Counted from the stretch's first letter, positions 29,161 to 36,930 are shown. The stretch is DNA of 64,000 nt from Nitrobacter winogradskyi Nb-255 (GCF_000012725.1 NC_007406.1:1082001-1146000); one strand, 5' to 3'. Translations and numbers: made by a program. Notes: a model not told the origin generated them from the sequence alone.

Positions 29161-29541
29161 ATGAGCGAGCAGGGACGGTATTCTGAAGCTGCGAACGAAA
29201 CACGGTCGATGGCGGAGGCGGGTCTGGAGCAGGCGCGCAAGGCGCTCGAAAATTTTCTCGCCGGCGCCGAGCAGACCGCCAATTCCATCGAGGGGCGCAA
29301 CGAAGCGGTTCGTGACAGCGTGCGAGATATCAGCAGTAAAGCCATCTCCTTCGCACAGCAGAATATGACCGCATCACTGGACTATGCCGAGAAACTGGTC
29401 CGCGCGAGGGACCTTTCCGAGGTGATGCGGCTGAACACTGACTATGTGCAGGATCAGATGAGGGCCTTGACCGAGCAGGCCAGTGAAATAGGGCAGAGCA
29501 TGGGCCGGGCCGCCCTGGGAGAAGGGAAGCCTCAAGACTGA
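29161..29541 (+). CDS. Phasin family protein
   Basis: 126 residues from ATG 29161 with GGGAGC upstream. An amphipathic helical protein with ALENFLAGAEQTANS, AISFAQQNMTASLDYAEKLVRARDLSEVMRL and QMRALTEQASEIGQ, the phasin_2 pattern. Phasins coat polyhydroxyalkanoate granules and limit their size. A second phasin gene follows 213 bases downstream. Confidence 0.88.
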   Translation: MSEQGRYSEAANETRSMAEAGLEQARKALENFLAGAEQTANSIEGRNEAVRDSVRDISSKAISFAQQNMTASLDYAEKLVRARDLSEVMRLNTDYVQDQMRALTEQASEIGQSMGRAALGEGKPQD

Positions 29542-29754
29542 GACTTGGCGGAGGCTGGAGGCCGCACGCAGACATTATCCCGCGCCCGTTGGCCGAGACG
29601 CGTTTTGCGTCGCAATACATTGTTGCGTTGCACAAAGATGTCGTGTTAGGATTGTAGCCAGATACTGGCCTGATCGGCTCGCAAGTCAGGCCGAGACGCA
29701 GGCCAATCGCTGCTGCCGATCATGCGGCGCTCACAACATGCAAAGGATATGACC

Positions 29755-30168
29755 ATGACCAATCCAGCCGATGCTTTCGAGGTTCCCGAGCAGGTGCGTG
29801 CATTCGCCGAAAAGGGTGTTTTGCAAGCGCGAGACACCTATGCAAGGTTCAAGGACGCCGCGCAGGACGGCAACGGGGCGATCGAGGCCGTGTTCAACGC
29901 TGCGACCAAAGGCGCACATGATTACTCTACGAAGCTGCTCGATTTCGGTCAGGCGAACACCAATGCCGGTTTCGATTTTCTGCAGGCTCTGGTCGGTGCG
30001 AAGTCATTGTCCGATGCGACCGAGCTATGGAGCACCCATACTCGCAAGCAGTTCGGGACATTCGCGGCCCAGGCCAAGGAATTGACTGAACTGACACAGA
30101 AGATCGCAGTCGAAACCGCGGAGCCTGTCCGGACCGGCGCGTCGAAGTTTTTCCAGCCCGTCGCCTGA
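29755..30168 (+). CDS. Phasin family protein, second copy
   Basis: 137 residues (MTNPADAFEVPEQVRAFAEKG). The central KLLDFGQANTNAGFDFLQALVGAKSLSDATELW and FAAQAKELTELTQKIA are typical phasin_2 blocks. AAAGGA lies 7 bases before ATG 29755, better than the in-frame ATG at 29749, which would touch it. Likely on the surface of polyester granules with its neighbour, though the separate leader suggests its own promoter. Confidence 0.88.
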   Translation: MTNPADAFEVPEQVRAFAEKGVLQARDTYARFKDAAQDGNGAIEAVFNAATKGAHDYSTKLLDFGQANTNAGFDFLQALVGAKSLSDATELWSTHTRKQFGTFAAQAKELTELTQKIAVETAEPVRTGASKFFQPVA

Positions 30169-30399
30169 TTCAACGCGTTTTTATTCACGCGAACCGGTAC
30201 CACCCTCGGGTCAAGCCCGAGGCTGGAAAGCGCCAGAGCCTTTCCGCCTGTGATGGAAACCGGAAGCGGCCCTGTGATTTGATCTGACGCGTTTTTCCGC
30301 ACAGATCGGATAACGCCTGACCAGTCGAACCCGGGCCTCTTGCCCGGGTTTGTCGTGTCTGCCGTTCCGATGCGATCAGATCCGGCTCTTACGCACGGT
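30169..30399. repeat. Intergenic repeat (family B) between phasin gene and IS
   Basis: No gene. TGATTCAACGCGTTTTTATTCACGCGAACCGGTA at 30168-30201 matches the TTTTGACGCGT.TTCTTCACGCGAACCGGTA core of the copies at 37254, 45849 and 48876. GCCCGGGTTTG-type inverted words (ACCCGGGCC-tcttg-CCCGGGTTT near 30329) form a hairpin. Confidence 0.6.
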
Positions 30400-30416
30400 C
30401 TAGGCCGGATCGACAT

Positions 30417-30965
30417 TCACGGCAGCCAGATCAGGGCTGCGGCCAGGTGAACGAAGCCCGTGAAGTGAACGGTGCGCCTGTCGTAGCGTGTGGCGAAACG
30501 GCGGAAGTGCTTGAGACGGTTGAAGCAGCGCTCGATCCGGTTGCGGTGTTTGTAGAGACCGGCGTCATGCGGGATGATGATTTTGCGTGTCCTGTTTGAG
30601 GGGATCACCGCTTCGGCGCCCATGCCGGCGATGAGTGCACGCAAGGCGTTGCTGTCATAAGCCTTGTCGGCCAGCACGGCGTCCCCGGCCTGGGCTTCGA
30701 GCAGCGCGGGGGCTTGTGTGATGTCTCCGACCTGCCCGGCGGTGACGATGAAACGCAAGGGTCGGCCCAGCGCATCGGCGAGCATGTGGACCTTGGTGGT
30801 CAGTCCACCTCGGGAACGCCCCAGCGCCTGATCCTTGGCCCCCCTTTTCCGGTAGCCGCCTGCTGATGGGCTCGAACGATGGTTGAGTCGAGCATCAGAT
30901 ACTGGTTGTCGCGATCGGCTGTCAGGGTGGAGAACACCCGTTCCCACACACCGGCATGGCACCAC
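30417..30965 (-). CDS. IS5-family transposase, frame 2 (C-terminal DDE part)
   Basis: Contains QALGRSRGGLTTKVHMLADALG, the second Asp in AVLADKAYDSNALR and the last catalytic Glu in YKHRNRIERCFNRLKHFRRFATRYD. All three DDE residues exist once the two frames are joined, so the element may be active by programmed frameshifting. The listed start is only the open-frame limit; it is unlikely to be translated separately. Confidence 0.85.
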   Translation of the reverse strand: MVPCRCVGTGVLHPDSRSRQPVSDARLNHRSSPSAGGYRKRGAKDQALGRSRGGLTTKVHMLADALGRPLRFIVTAGQVGDITQAPALLEAQAGDAVLADKAYDSNALRALIAGMGAEAVIPSNRTRKIIIPHDAGLYKHRNRIERCFNRLKHFRRFATRYDRRTVHFTGFVHLAAALIWLP

Positions 30966-31174
30966 CTGCTGAACCGCCGATGCACCGTCTTCCAGCGACC
31001 ATAGCGCTCCGGCAGGTCACACCAGTGCGCGCCGGATCGCAGAACCCACAGGCAGCCGTTCACAAACAACCGATTATCCGATCCCGTCCGTCCCGGATCA
31101 GAGGCCTTGCCTGGCAGCAACGGTGCAATCTTCGCCCACTGATGATCGCTCAGCTCATACCGCTTGATCCCCAT
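30800..31174 (-). CDS. IS5-family transposase, frame 1 (N-terminal part)
   Basis: From ATG 31174: MGIKRYELSDHQWAKIAPLLPG, then LFVNGCLWVLRSGAHWCDLPERYGRWKTVHRRF and the first catalytic Asp in YLMLDSTIVRAHQQA. This is the N-terminal domain (DUF4096) and start of the DDE domain. It overlaps frame 2 by about 165 bases; a frameshift near GGGGCCAAGG (about 30840) would join them. Confidence 0.85.
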   Translation of the reverse strand: MGIKRYELSDHQWAKIAPLLPGKASDPGRTGSDNRLFVNGCLWVLRSGAHWCDLPERYGRWKTVHRRFSRWCHAGVWERVFSTLTADRDNQYLMLDSTIVRAHQQAATGKGGPRIRRWGVPEVD

Positions 31175-31253
31175 CGTGCAGCTCCGTGTCAGAATCACGG
31201 AACCCTATGAATCAGCGATCAGACCGCCTGGGAATCCTGAATGTCGATCCGGC

Positions 31254-31360
31254 CTAGAGCATTTCCGGCGAAGTGGATACCGGTTCGCCGCAAGAATATG
31301 CGACCGGACAACCATTTCTAGAGCATGGGTCCGATTCAACTTGATCGGATCATGCTCTAG
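31254..31360. repeat. Intergenic palindromic repeat, family C copy 1
   Basis: Starts CTAGAGCATTTCCGGCGAAG, continues GGTTCGCCGCAAGAA and ends with a long palindrome around 31323-31358 (GAGCATGGGTCCGATTCAAC / TTGATCGGATCATGCTC). The same order of words is at 40724-40830, and the final palindrome also at 47622. The IS5 element sits directly at its first CTAG. Confidence 0.8.
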
Positions 31361-31522
31361 GCTGCTGCGGAGCCATATTCGCGACAGGATGCCGAGGGAT
31401 TGCCGACTTCGCTGACGCGAGGAAGCGGCCTCACAGATTGGATCGTTGTGGCCTTGCCAAAGCGGATCGTTGCACCTAGTTTCCGCCCCGTTCGCACTGC
31501 GTTTCGAGCGCGCGGGCATGAT

Positions 31523-31599
31523 GCAGTTGTAGCTCAGTTGGTTAGAGCGCCTGTCTGTGGAACAGGAGGTCGGTGGTTCGAGCCCACCCAACTGTACCA
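31523..31599 (+). tRNA. tRNA-His (GTG), CCA encoded
   Basis: 77 nt: acceptor GCAGTTG/CAACTGT, D arm GCTCAGTTGGTTAGAGC, anticodon arm CCTGT-CTGTGGA-ACAGG with anticodon GTG, T arm GGTGG-TTCGAGC-CCACC, then A73 and CCA. There is no encoded G-1 facing C73; the discriminator is A. Loss of this otherwise universal His identity pair is known from a group of alphaproteobacteria whose HisRS adapted. Confidence 0.95.
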
Positions 31600-31642
31600 A
31601 CGAAATCAATAAGTTAGTAGAAGTCGCGTTTTGTTCGCTGCG

Positions 31643-31671
31643 TTTGGGTAGCGAGTTTGGGTAGCGCGCGA
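31643..31671. repeat. TTTGGGTAGCG tandem repeat, left copy of a 25-bp direct repeat
   Basis: TTTGGGTAGCGAG is followed directly by TTTGGGTAGCGCG. The 25 bases from 31647 recur with two differences at 32812-32836, on the far side of the methyltransferase fragment and IS630 remnant. It lies 44 bases past tRNA-His, so an attachment-site origin is possible. Confidence 0.6.
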
Positions 31672-31811
31672 ACGCCCTTTCCAATCGCGACGTTCGCATA
31701 ACTCGCTTATCCCCAAACCGAGTGTGGTCCGGAGCGTCGGATTGCGGAGGTTATTAGTTCGGCTAAAAGCGCGAATCGATGCATTGTTCGTCGAGCCTGA
31801 GAGGAACGAAA

Positions 31812-31997
31812 ATGCTAGCGCGAAACGAACAAGGCGATCCTGCAAAAGATCTCTTGGCATTCGCCAAAAGGCGTCGCTTCGCAACAATCCTTGCCGATCC
31901 CCCTTGGCAGTTCATTAATCGGACTGGAAAGATGGCGCCGGAGCATCGGCGCCTCGCTCGTTACAGCACCATGACTTTGCCAGAGATATCGGGCTGA
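31812..31997 (+). pseudogene. MT-A70-family DNA methyltransferase, N-terminal fragment
   Basis: From ATG 31812, with GAGGAAC upstream, the frame reads KRRRFATILADPPWQFINRTGK and YSTMTLPEIS, then stops. DPPW is the catalytic motif IV of MT-A70-like adenine methyltransferases, which are usually 180-250 residues; only about 60 remain. The break coincides with the left end of IS630 sequence, so the gene was cut by that insertion or by a later deletion. No C-terminal part was found downstream. Confidence 0.8.
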
Positions 31998-32018
31998 GTT
32001 CAAAACCCCCAGCTAGGG

Positions 32019-32790
32019 TTGGCGCGCAGTACGAGAGGCGCTGAGCCGCATGCCGCGTGGCTGCTCGACCTGATTGGGGCACAGTCGGATATCACGCTTG
32101 AAGAAGTCCGGGTCCTGCTGCGCGAGCGCGGCATTACGGTCAGCGTGGCAACGGTGTGGAGCTTCTACGACCGGCGCGGCATCAGCTTCAAAAAAAAGCG
32201 TTTACGCGACCGAGCAGGATCGGCCCGACGTGGCGATGGCCCGCGAGGTCTGGAAAGCGCAACAAGGGCTGCTTGATCCAGCCCGCCTCGTCTTCATCGA
32301 TGAGACCGGCACCTCGACCAACATGGCGCGATTGCGTGGCCGCTGCCGCCGTGGCCAACGCCTGGTCGGCAAGATTCCACACGGTCACTGGAAGATCACC
32401 ACCTTCGTCGCGGCACTGCGCCACGACGCTATCACCGCTCCCTTTGTCATCAACGAGCCGATGAATGGCGAGATCTTTCGCGTCTACCTGCAACGATGCC
32501 TGGTCCCGACCCTGAAGCCAGGCGACATCGTGGTGATGGACAATCTGCCCGCCCACAAGAACGACGATGTTCGACAAATCATCGAGGCCGCTGGCGCGCA
32601 GTTGCGCTATCTGCCGCCGTACTCGCCCGACCTCAACCCGATCGAGATGGCGTTCGCAAAGCTCAAGGCCCATCTGCGAAAGGCCGCCGAGCGATCGATC
32701 CCCGCACTCTGGAACAGGATCGGTTCTATCCTCGATCTCTTCTCTCCAGACCAATGCATCAACTTCTTCAATCACGCCGGTTATGCGTAA
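32019..32790 (+). pseudogene. IS630-family transposase remnant, 5' truncated and frameshifted
   Basis: Frame 1 (32019 on) gives AAWLLDLIGAQSDITLEEV and SVATVWSFYDRRGISFKK; frame 2 continues as KSVYATEQDRPDVAMAREVW. The joint is an 8-A run near 32190; seven As would restore one frame. DDE residues are present in FIDETGTSTNM, VVMDNLPAHK and DLNPIEMAF. The N-terminal helix-turn-helix (about 60-90 residues) is missing. The A-run could be a slippage site, but the missing 5' part means the copy is dead. Confidence 0.85.
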
Positions 32791-33036
32791 TCTCAATCCA
32801 AAATGGCTCTAGGTAGCGAATTTGGGTAGCCCGCGACATTAATGATCCAGTCATTTCGTCGATTGTCGGGCGGCCGCCGCTCGTAGTCGACGAGGCCCGA
32901 ACCAGCCTGGCTGCACGTAAAGCGTATGAGTGAGGATCGCCGGCACTGTAGTTGTCTTGTTGGAGCCCTTGGATGACTCACGAATTCCTTGACCGGTGCG
33001 AAAGCCCTGGGACGGAAATTTTGTGCTCGTTACGAG
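32791..33036. repeat. Right copy of the 25-bp direct repeat, no gene seen
   Basis: GGTAGCGAATTTGGGTAGCCCGCGA at 32812-32836 matches 31647-31671. The stretch to 33036 has a short frame ending VDEARTSLAARKAYE at about 32930 that I cannot place, and the start of a short frame later interrupted by the IS3-like element. Confidence 0.5.
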
Positions 33037-33121
33037 TGTCCGCCGTCAGGGCTCTTGAGACAGTTTAGGGGTTTTCGGGAAGGGAGGATTTCTGGATCAT
33101 CGCAGCCAATTTGGAGCGCAG

Positions 33122-33496
33122 ATGAGACAGAAATCCGGGCCGGAGAAAGCACCGGCAGAGCAGGTCGTGAAGGACATCCGCCGGGCAACGCGCCGGCAGT
33201 TCTCGGCTGAAGAGAAGATCCGCATCGTGCTGGAAGGCGTGCGCGGCGAGGAGAGCATCGCCGAGCTGTGTCGGCGCGAGGGGATCGCCTCGTCGATGTA
33301 TTACGGCTGGTCGAAGGAGTTCCTCGACGCCGGCAAGCGCCGTCTCGCTGGTGACACGGCCCGCGCCGCGACGTCGGACGAGGTGAAAGAGCTGCGCCGT
33401 GAGGCGCAGGCCCTGAAGGAGGCCGTGGCCGATCTCACCCTGGAAAACCGCCTGCTGAAAAAAAGCATGCTCGCGGATGGGGAGGACGACACATGA
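33122..33496 (+). CDS. IS3-like transposase orfA (helix-turn-helix, coiled coil)
   Basis: 124 residues. RRQFSAEEKIRIVLEGVRGEESIAELCRREGI is the IS3 OrfA helix-turn-helix; SSMYYGWSKEFLDAGK follows, and EVKELRREAQALKEAVADLTLENRLLKKSM is a leucine-zipper-like C-terminus used for multimerisation. It ends in ATGA overlapping orfB, so expression of orfB is by reinitiation and not the usual IS3 frameshift. Confidence 0.88.
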   Translation: MRQKSGPEKAPAEQVVKDIRRATRRQFSAEEKIRIVLEGVRGEESIAELCRREGIASSMYYGWSKEFLDAGKRRLAGDTARAATSDEVKELRREAQALKEAVADLTLENRLLKKSMLADGEDDT

Positions 33497-34473
33497 GGTA
33501 TCCTGCATCCGAAAAGGCCGAGATCATTCGCCTGGTCGAGGCCTCGCATCTGCCGGCACGGCGAACCCTGGACAAGCTCGGCATCCCGCGCGCCACGTTC
33601 TATCGCTGGTACGATCGCTATCTCACCGGTGGGATCGAGGCTCTGGCCGATCATCGCTCGCGGCCGGATCGTGTCTGGAACCGGATTCCTGACCCAATCC
33701 GGGCCGAGATCGTCGAGCTGGCGCTGCGCGAAACGGAGCTGAGCCCGCGCGAGCTGGCGGTGCGCTTCACCGACGAGAAGCGCTACTTTGTCTCGGAGGC
33801 GTCGGTATATCGGCTGCTGAAGGCTCATGATCTCATCACCAGCCCAGCCTATATCGTCATCAAGGCGGCGTCTGAGTTCAAGGACAAGACGACAGCGCCC
33901 AACCAGCTCTGGCAAACCGACTTCACCTACCTGAAGATCACGGGTTGGGGCTGGTATTATCTCTCGACCGTGCTCGACGACTTCTCCCGCTTCATCGTCG
34001 CCTGGAAGCTCTGCGCCACGATGCGGGCGGATGACGTCACCGCCACGCTCGATCTGGCTCTGGCGGCATCGGGGCTCGACCAGATCACGGTCGCGCATCG
34101 GCCGAGGCTGTTGAGCGACAACGGCGCCTCATACATCTCGGCCGAACTCGCTACCTGGCTCGACGGCAAGGGCATGAAACACGTTCGCGGCGCGCCGTAT
34201 CATCCCCAGACGCAGGGCAAGATCGAGCGCTGGCATCAGACCCTGAAGAACCGCATCCTGCTGGAAAACTACTATCTGCCCGGCGACCTTGAACGGCAGG
34301 TCGCGGCCTTCGTCGAGCACTACAATCACGGCCGCTATCACGAGAGCATCGATAATCTCACGCCCGCTGACGTCTACTTCGGCCGCGGGCAGACCATCCT
34401 CACCGAACGCGAAAGGATCAAACGCCAGACCATCCACCAAAGACGCTTGCAGCATCACCTGCAGGCCGCCTAA
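33493..34473 (+). CDS. IS3-like transposase orfB (integrase core)
   Basis: 326 residues. An N-terminal helix-turn-helix (TLDKLGIPRATFYRWYDRYL) precedes the rve integrase core: first Asp in NQLWQTDFTYLKI, second in LLSDNGASYIS, Glu in QTQGKIERWHQTLKN, spaced as in the DD(35)E group. The extra N-terminal domain is larger than in most IS3 OrfB proteins. No stop or frameshift is seen. Confidence 0.9.
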   Translation: MRYPASEKAEIIRLVEASHLPARRTLDKLGIPRATFYRWYDRYLTGGIEALADHRSRPDRVWNRIPDPIRAEIVELALRETELSPRELAVRFTDEKRYFVSEASVYRLLKAHDLITSPAYIVIKAASEFKDKTTAPNQLWQTDFTYLKITGWGWYYLSTVLDDFSRFIVAWKLCATMRADDVTATLDLALAASGLDQITVAHRPRLLSDNGASYISAELATWLDGKGMKHVRGAPYHPQTQGKIERWHQTLKNRILLENYYLPGDLERQVAAFVEHYNHGRYHESIDNLTPADVYFGRGQTILTERERIKRQTIHQRRLQHHLQAA

Positions 34474-34632
34474 CCTCAAACCCAGATGAGCCAGAACCTC
34501 CGTTCCCGTGACCCCGGAACAGTCTCAATTCATCTGACGACGGACACGTTACGAGGAGCAAACGATTCAGCAGGCTATCGTTCAAAAGCTGGCTCGATCG
34601 CTTAGCGGCTGCATGCGGCTTTGCCGCACATA

Positions 34633-34809
34633 ATGGACATGTACGGAGGCATGCCACCTCGCGCCGATATCAACGGTGCTTTCAAGAGGTTCAGATACAT
34701 AAATCAGCAACGTGACACGATGAACTACTTTTACCGCGCAGTATTCGACCAACTTTACGACGCGATGTGGAAATTAGAAGAAGAGCTAGATACAGATATA
34801 CGAGACTGA
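34633..34809 (+). CDS. Small protein of unknown function
   Basis: 58 residues, MDMYGGMPPRADINGAFKRF then RYINQQRDTMNYFYRAVFDQ, rich in Tyr and Met, with an acidic end (LEEELDTDIRD). Base composition is lower in GC than the neighbours. The ATG overlaps the TAA of a short upstream frame (TAATG), which is the right half of the frame interrupted by the IS3-like element, so it may have been translationally coupled. No family recognised; possibly phage-derived. Confidence 0.5.
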   Translation: MDMYGGMPPRADINGAFKRFRYINQQRDTMNYFYRAVFDQLYDAMWKLEEELDTDIRD

Positions 34810-35188
34810 TCTCCTCTACGCGCGACAAAGTGGCCCATCTTGATGACGGTTGCAAGACCGATCCGGTTTGCAGGAAGGCAGCGCCGCTAGGCTTCGGTCT
34901 GCCGTTTTCGCGCTTCCGCGTAACTGCTTCGCTACTGCATCGGCTAAACGAAAGGGGTTATCGCACGAACTCTTCTGTCAAAAAGCAGTTCGCGGCACAG
35001 ATTAAGTTATCAGTCGTTAGTCGAGAGTTGGGTGCCCCCTGATACATGCGCAAACGCTTCCAGCCAACCAGGCTTGCTCAGAGAACACTGGCCTGAGGGG
35101 CGCTCGAACATCAATCGTGCTGCATGAGGAACGACGGGCTGGCTGACGAATTGTTCAGGTCATCACAGTCTGCGAAGGAGCGCATTCG
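34810..35188 (+). other. Low-GC stretch, no supported gene
   Basis: About 380 bases of lower GC than the flanks. A plus-strand frame runs 34767-35042 but overlaps the previous gene, has no ribosome site and no recognisable domain. AAGGAG at 35174 serves the next gene. Confidence 0.5.
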
Positions 35189-35521
35189 ATGAGCTATGAT
35201 CGTGAAACGCGGCCCAGTGTCGGTAAAGATGTGCATCAGGATCCGCAAGGTCGCCATCCTCCGCCGGCTCCCGATAACCTGCGTCCGTCCAGCAATCCGG
35301 GTTCCGCCGACACGCCGAATCCAGATCCGGGATATCCTGGTCAAGCTGCGATAAACGAAAAAAATCGCGGACAACAGCAGAACAGCGGCAGCAGGCCGCA
35401 AGTGCAGCAATCGCAGGATGAGGGGAGGCGAAAGGCCGAAATTCGGGATGCCGTAGAGGAAGATGATCCGGCCAGGAAACCTCAGGGGCAGGAAAAAGTC
35501 GGTTACAGCGGCGGCACCTGA
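35189..35521 (+). CDS. Hydrophilic, probably disordered small protein
   Basis: 110 residues made mostly of Pro, Gln, Asn, Gly, Asp and Arg (for example PPPAPDNLRPSSNPGSADTP), with no Cys, no Trp and no hydrophobic stretch. Such composition suits a hydrophilin or other stress-related unstructured protein, but no family is recognised. GAAGGAGC precedes the ATG at good distance and a clear terminator follows at 35549, so expression is likely. Confidence 0.65.
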   Translation: MSYDRETRPSVGKDVHQDPQGRHPPPAPDNLRPSSNPGSADTPNPDPGYPGQAAINEKNRGQQQNSGSRPQVQQSQDEGRRKAEIRDAVEEDDPARKPQGQEKVGYSGGT

Positions 35522-35548
35522 TAGAGCGTTGCCGGTCCCGTATGAAAG

Positions 35549-35572
35549 GCCGCTCCTGGTGGGGCGGCTTTT
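35549..35572 (+). terminator. Rho-independent terminator
   Basis: GCCGCTCC-tggt-GGGGCGGC (one wobble pair) followed by TTTT, 28 bases past the stop of the 110-residue protein gene. Confidence 0.8.
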
Positions 35573-35691
35573 CTGCGACAGGAACCACTCTCGATCGCGC
35601 GGATTGAACCGTGTGGGACGGGGTTCTCCGGACTCCATCAGGATTTGCCGGGGCCTCGTTCCGCTGATCAACCTGCCTTGGGAGATTTGAA

Positions 35692-35844
35692 ATGTCAGAT
35701 CATAGAGAGATTGTGTACTCGACCTCGGAAGGAATGGATTATCCGGCGCACGAGCAGACGTATAAATCCTTCATTAAGATCGGAGTGATCGGTGCGGCGG
35801 CGGTAGCAACCGTTGTGATTATGATGGCGATCTTTCTTACGTGA
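35692..35844 (+). CDS. aa3-type cytochrome c oxidase subunit IV paralogue
   Basis: 50 residues from ATG 35692, MSDHREIVYSTSEGMDYPAH then a membrane helix VATVVIMMAIFLT. Same length and ends as the protein at 9528. GGGAG lies 8 bases upstream. It stands alone among unknown genes in the accessory region, far from any oxidase gene in this window, so it may serve a second oxidase or be a dispersed duplicate. Confidence 0.88.
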   Translation: MSDHREIVYSTSEGMDYPAHEQTYKSFIKIGVIGAAAVATVVIMMAIFLT

Positions 35845-36504
35845 TCGCCCCATTCGCGGCGACCTCTGTTATCTCGCCCGGCCCAGTGCCGGTGAAGGAT
35901 TGCATGCCTTCGTACAACGGGCGAGCATATTGCGCTACGACAACACCCGTCACAGGGTATCTATGTATAATTGACCTCAACCGGCACTATTTATTCGTCC
36001 CTTGGTGCTGGTGATGGCCGTCAGGGTACTCGCCGCTGCCTTGGCGGCCTTTTTATGAGCATAAGCCCTGCGAATTGCATCAGGCCGATCCATTTGCCTG
36101 ATGCCGGCATTGGATGGCCGCGAGTTATTGGTCAGTATCTTCTGTCGCCGCGATTGTCCCATGCCGCGTGGGTAAAAAATCCTTTCGTCACATCTTCCAT
36201 GGACCCCGGCGCCGCTTGCCTGTCGAAGAGAGTTTCGGTCCGAGACCAAGCGATCGCTTGCACATAATAGCCATCTCGGATTCACCGAATGAACGCACAA
36301 ACCTCCGGCGATCGACACCTTTCGACGTTATCTTTCGTATGCATCGCTTCTTAGGAGAGGGCCGCAGCTCAGCGCGGGTTGTCGCCGTCAATATCAACAC
36401 GAAGGCGTGTGACCATGTTTGCAAACAGGATAACCTGATCAAAAAACGAGGTCGTTCATAAAGAGCCGCAATGCATAGGCTTTTGAACCAGCATAGGAGC
36501 AGTT
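35845..36504. other. 660-base stretch without a convincing gene; two hairpins
   Basis: Overlapping open frames on both strands lack ribosome sites, families or bias. At 36032-36054 GCCGC-tgccttg-GCGGC followed by TTTTT could be a weak plus-strand terminator. At 36077-36104 GCATCAGGC and GCCTGATGC form a perfect 9-bp stem with a 10-base loop. Confidence 0.5.
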
Positions 36505-36798
36505 ATGAAACTGAATGCGACACAGGTACAACAGACTCTGAATCAGATGGACGCACAGGTTCTTCCTGAAGATCACCCGGCAGCCCGTAAGCTGAGTGAG
36601 TTATTCGGTGACCACACCTTCTTTGTTGATGAAAGCGGCCTAAAGGTTCTGGAATCGACCGAGCCCGCGGCGGCCGAAGCCCAGAGGGGTTCGGTCGTTA
36701 GCCTGGCTGACTGGAACGACGGCAAGTTCAGCAGCTTGAGGCCGCACGATCCCGCAGTGACGGGAACGGTAATCGTGTTGGAGCAGTCGAAACAGTGA
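36505..36798 (+). CDS. Conserved-looking small protein of unknown function
   Basis: 97 residues. The N-terminal half is helical (ATQVQQTLNQMDAQVLPEDHPA), then LFGDHTFFVDESGLKVLE, then an Ala/Glu linker and VVSLADWNDGKFSSLRPHDP. TAGGAGC precedes the ATG at 8 bases. Composition resembles chromosomal genes of this organism. No domain recognised. A 58-residue protein follows 133 bases downstream. Confidence 0.65.
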   Translation: MKLNATQVQQTLNQMDAQVLPEDHPAARKLSELFGDHTFFVDESGLKVLESTEPAAAEAQRGSVVSLADWNDGKFSSLRPHDPAVTGTVIVLEQSKQ

Positions 36799-36930
36799 TG
36801 TGATGGATTGATCGTCTTGCCGAGACGATCTCAGGCCATCCCCATGACAAGCAGATGTTGCTCATCCGACGAGCTGTGTTAAACAGCACTCCTGTCGATC
36901 AAATACTGAGGATCATATAGGAGTGCTATT

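Larger units (their letters stand above)
30404..31253 (-). mobile_element. IS5-family insertion sequence, complete
   Basis: An 850-bp element. Ends read GCCGGATCGACATTCA inward on the left and its exact complement on the right, 16 bp perfect. Both sides are flanked by CTAG (30400-30403 and 31254-31257), a plausible 4-bp target duplication as in the IS427 group. It carries one transposase split into two overlapping frames. The target CTAG is the first word of a C-family palindromic repeat that continues to 31360. Confidence 0.88.
33037..34546 (+). mobile_element. IS3-like insertion sequence with intact ends
   Basis: 1510 bp. The left end reads TGTCCGCCGTCAG and TTGAGACAGTTT, the right end is their inverted match (CTGACGACGGACA at the edge, GTCTCAAT inward). 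It is flanked by CGTTACGAG at 33028-33036 and 34547-34555, a perfect 9-bp direct repeat. Two frames (33122-33496 and 33493-34473) overlap by ATGA. Both look whole, so the element may be mobile. Confidence 0.9.

Noticed and set aside
34767-35042. 91-residue plus-strand frame
   Set aside because: Overlaps the end of the 58-residue gene and lacks a ribosome site; looks like random open frame in a low-GC stretch.
36114-36461. 115-residue plus-strand frame in the 660-base gap
   Set aside because: No ribosome site, no family, and a comparable frame on the opposite strand; coding not supported.
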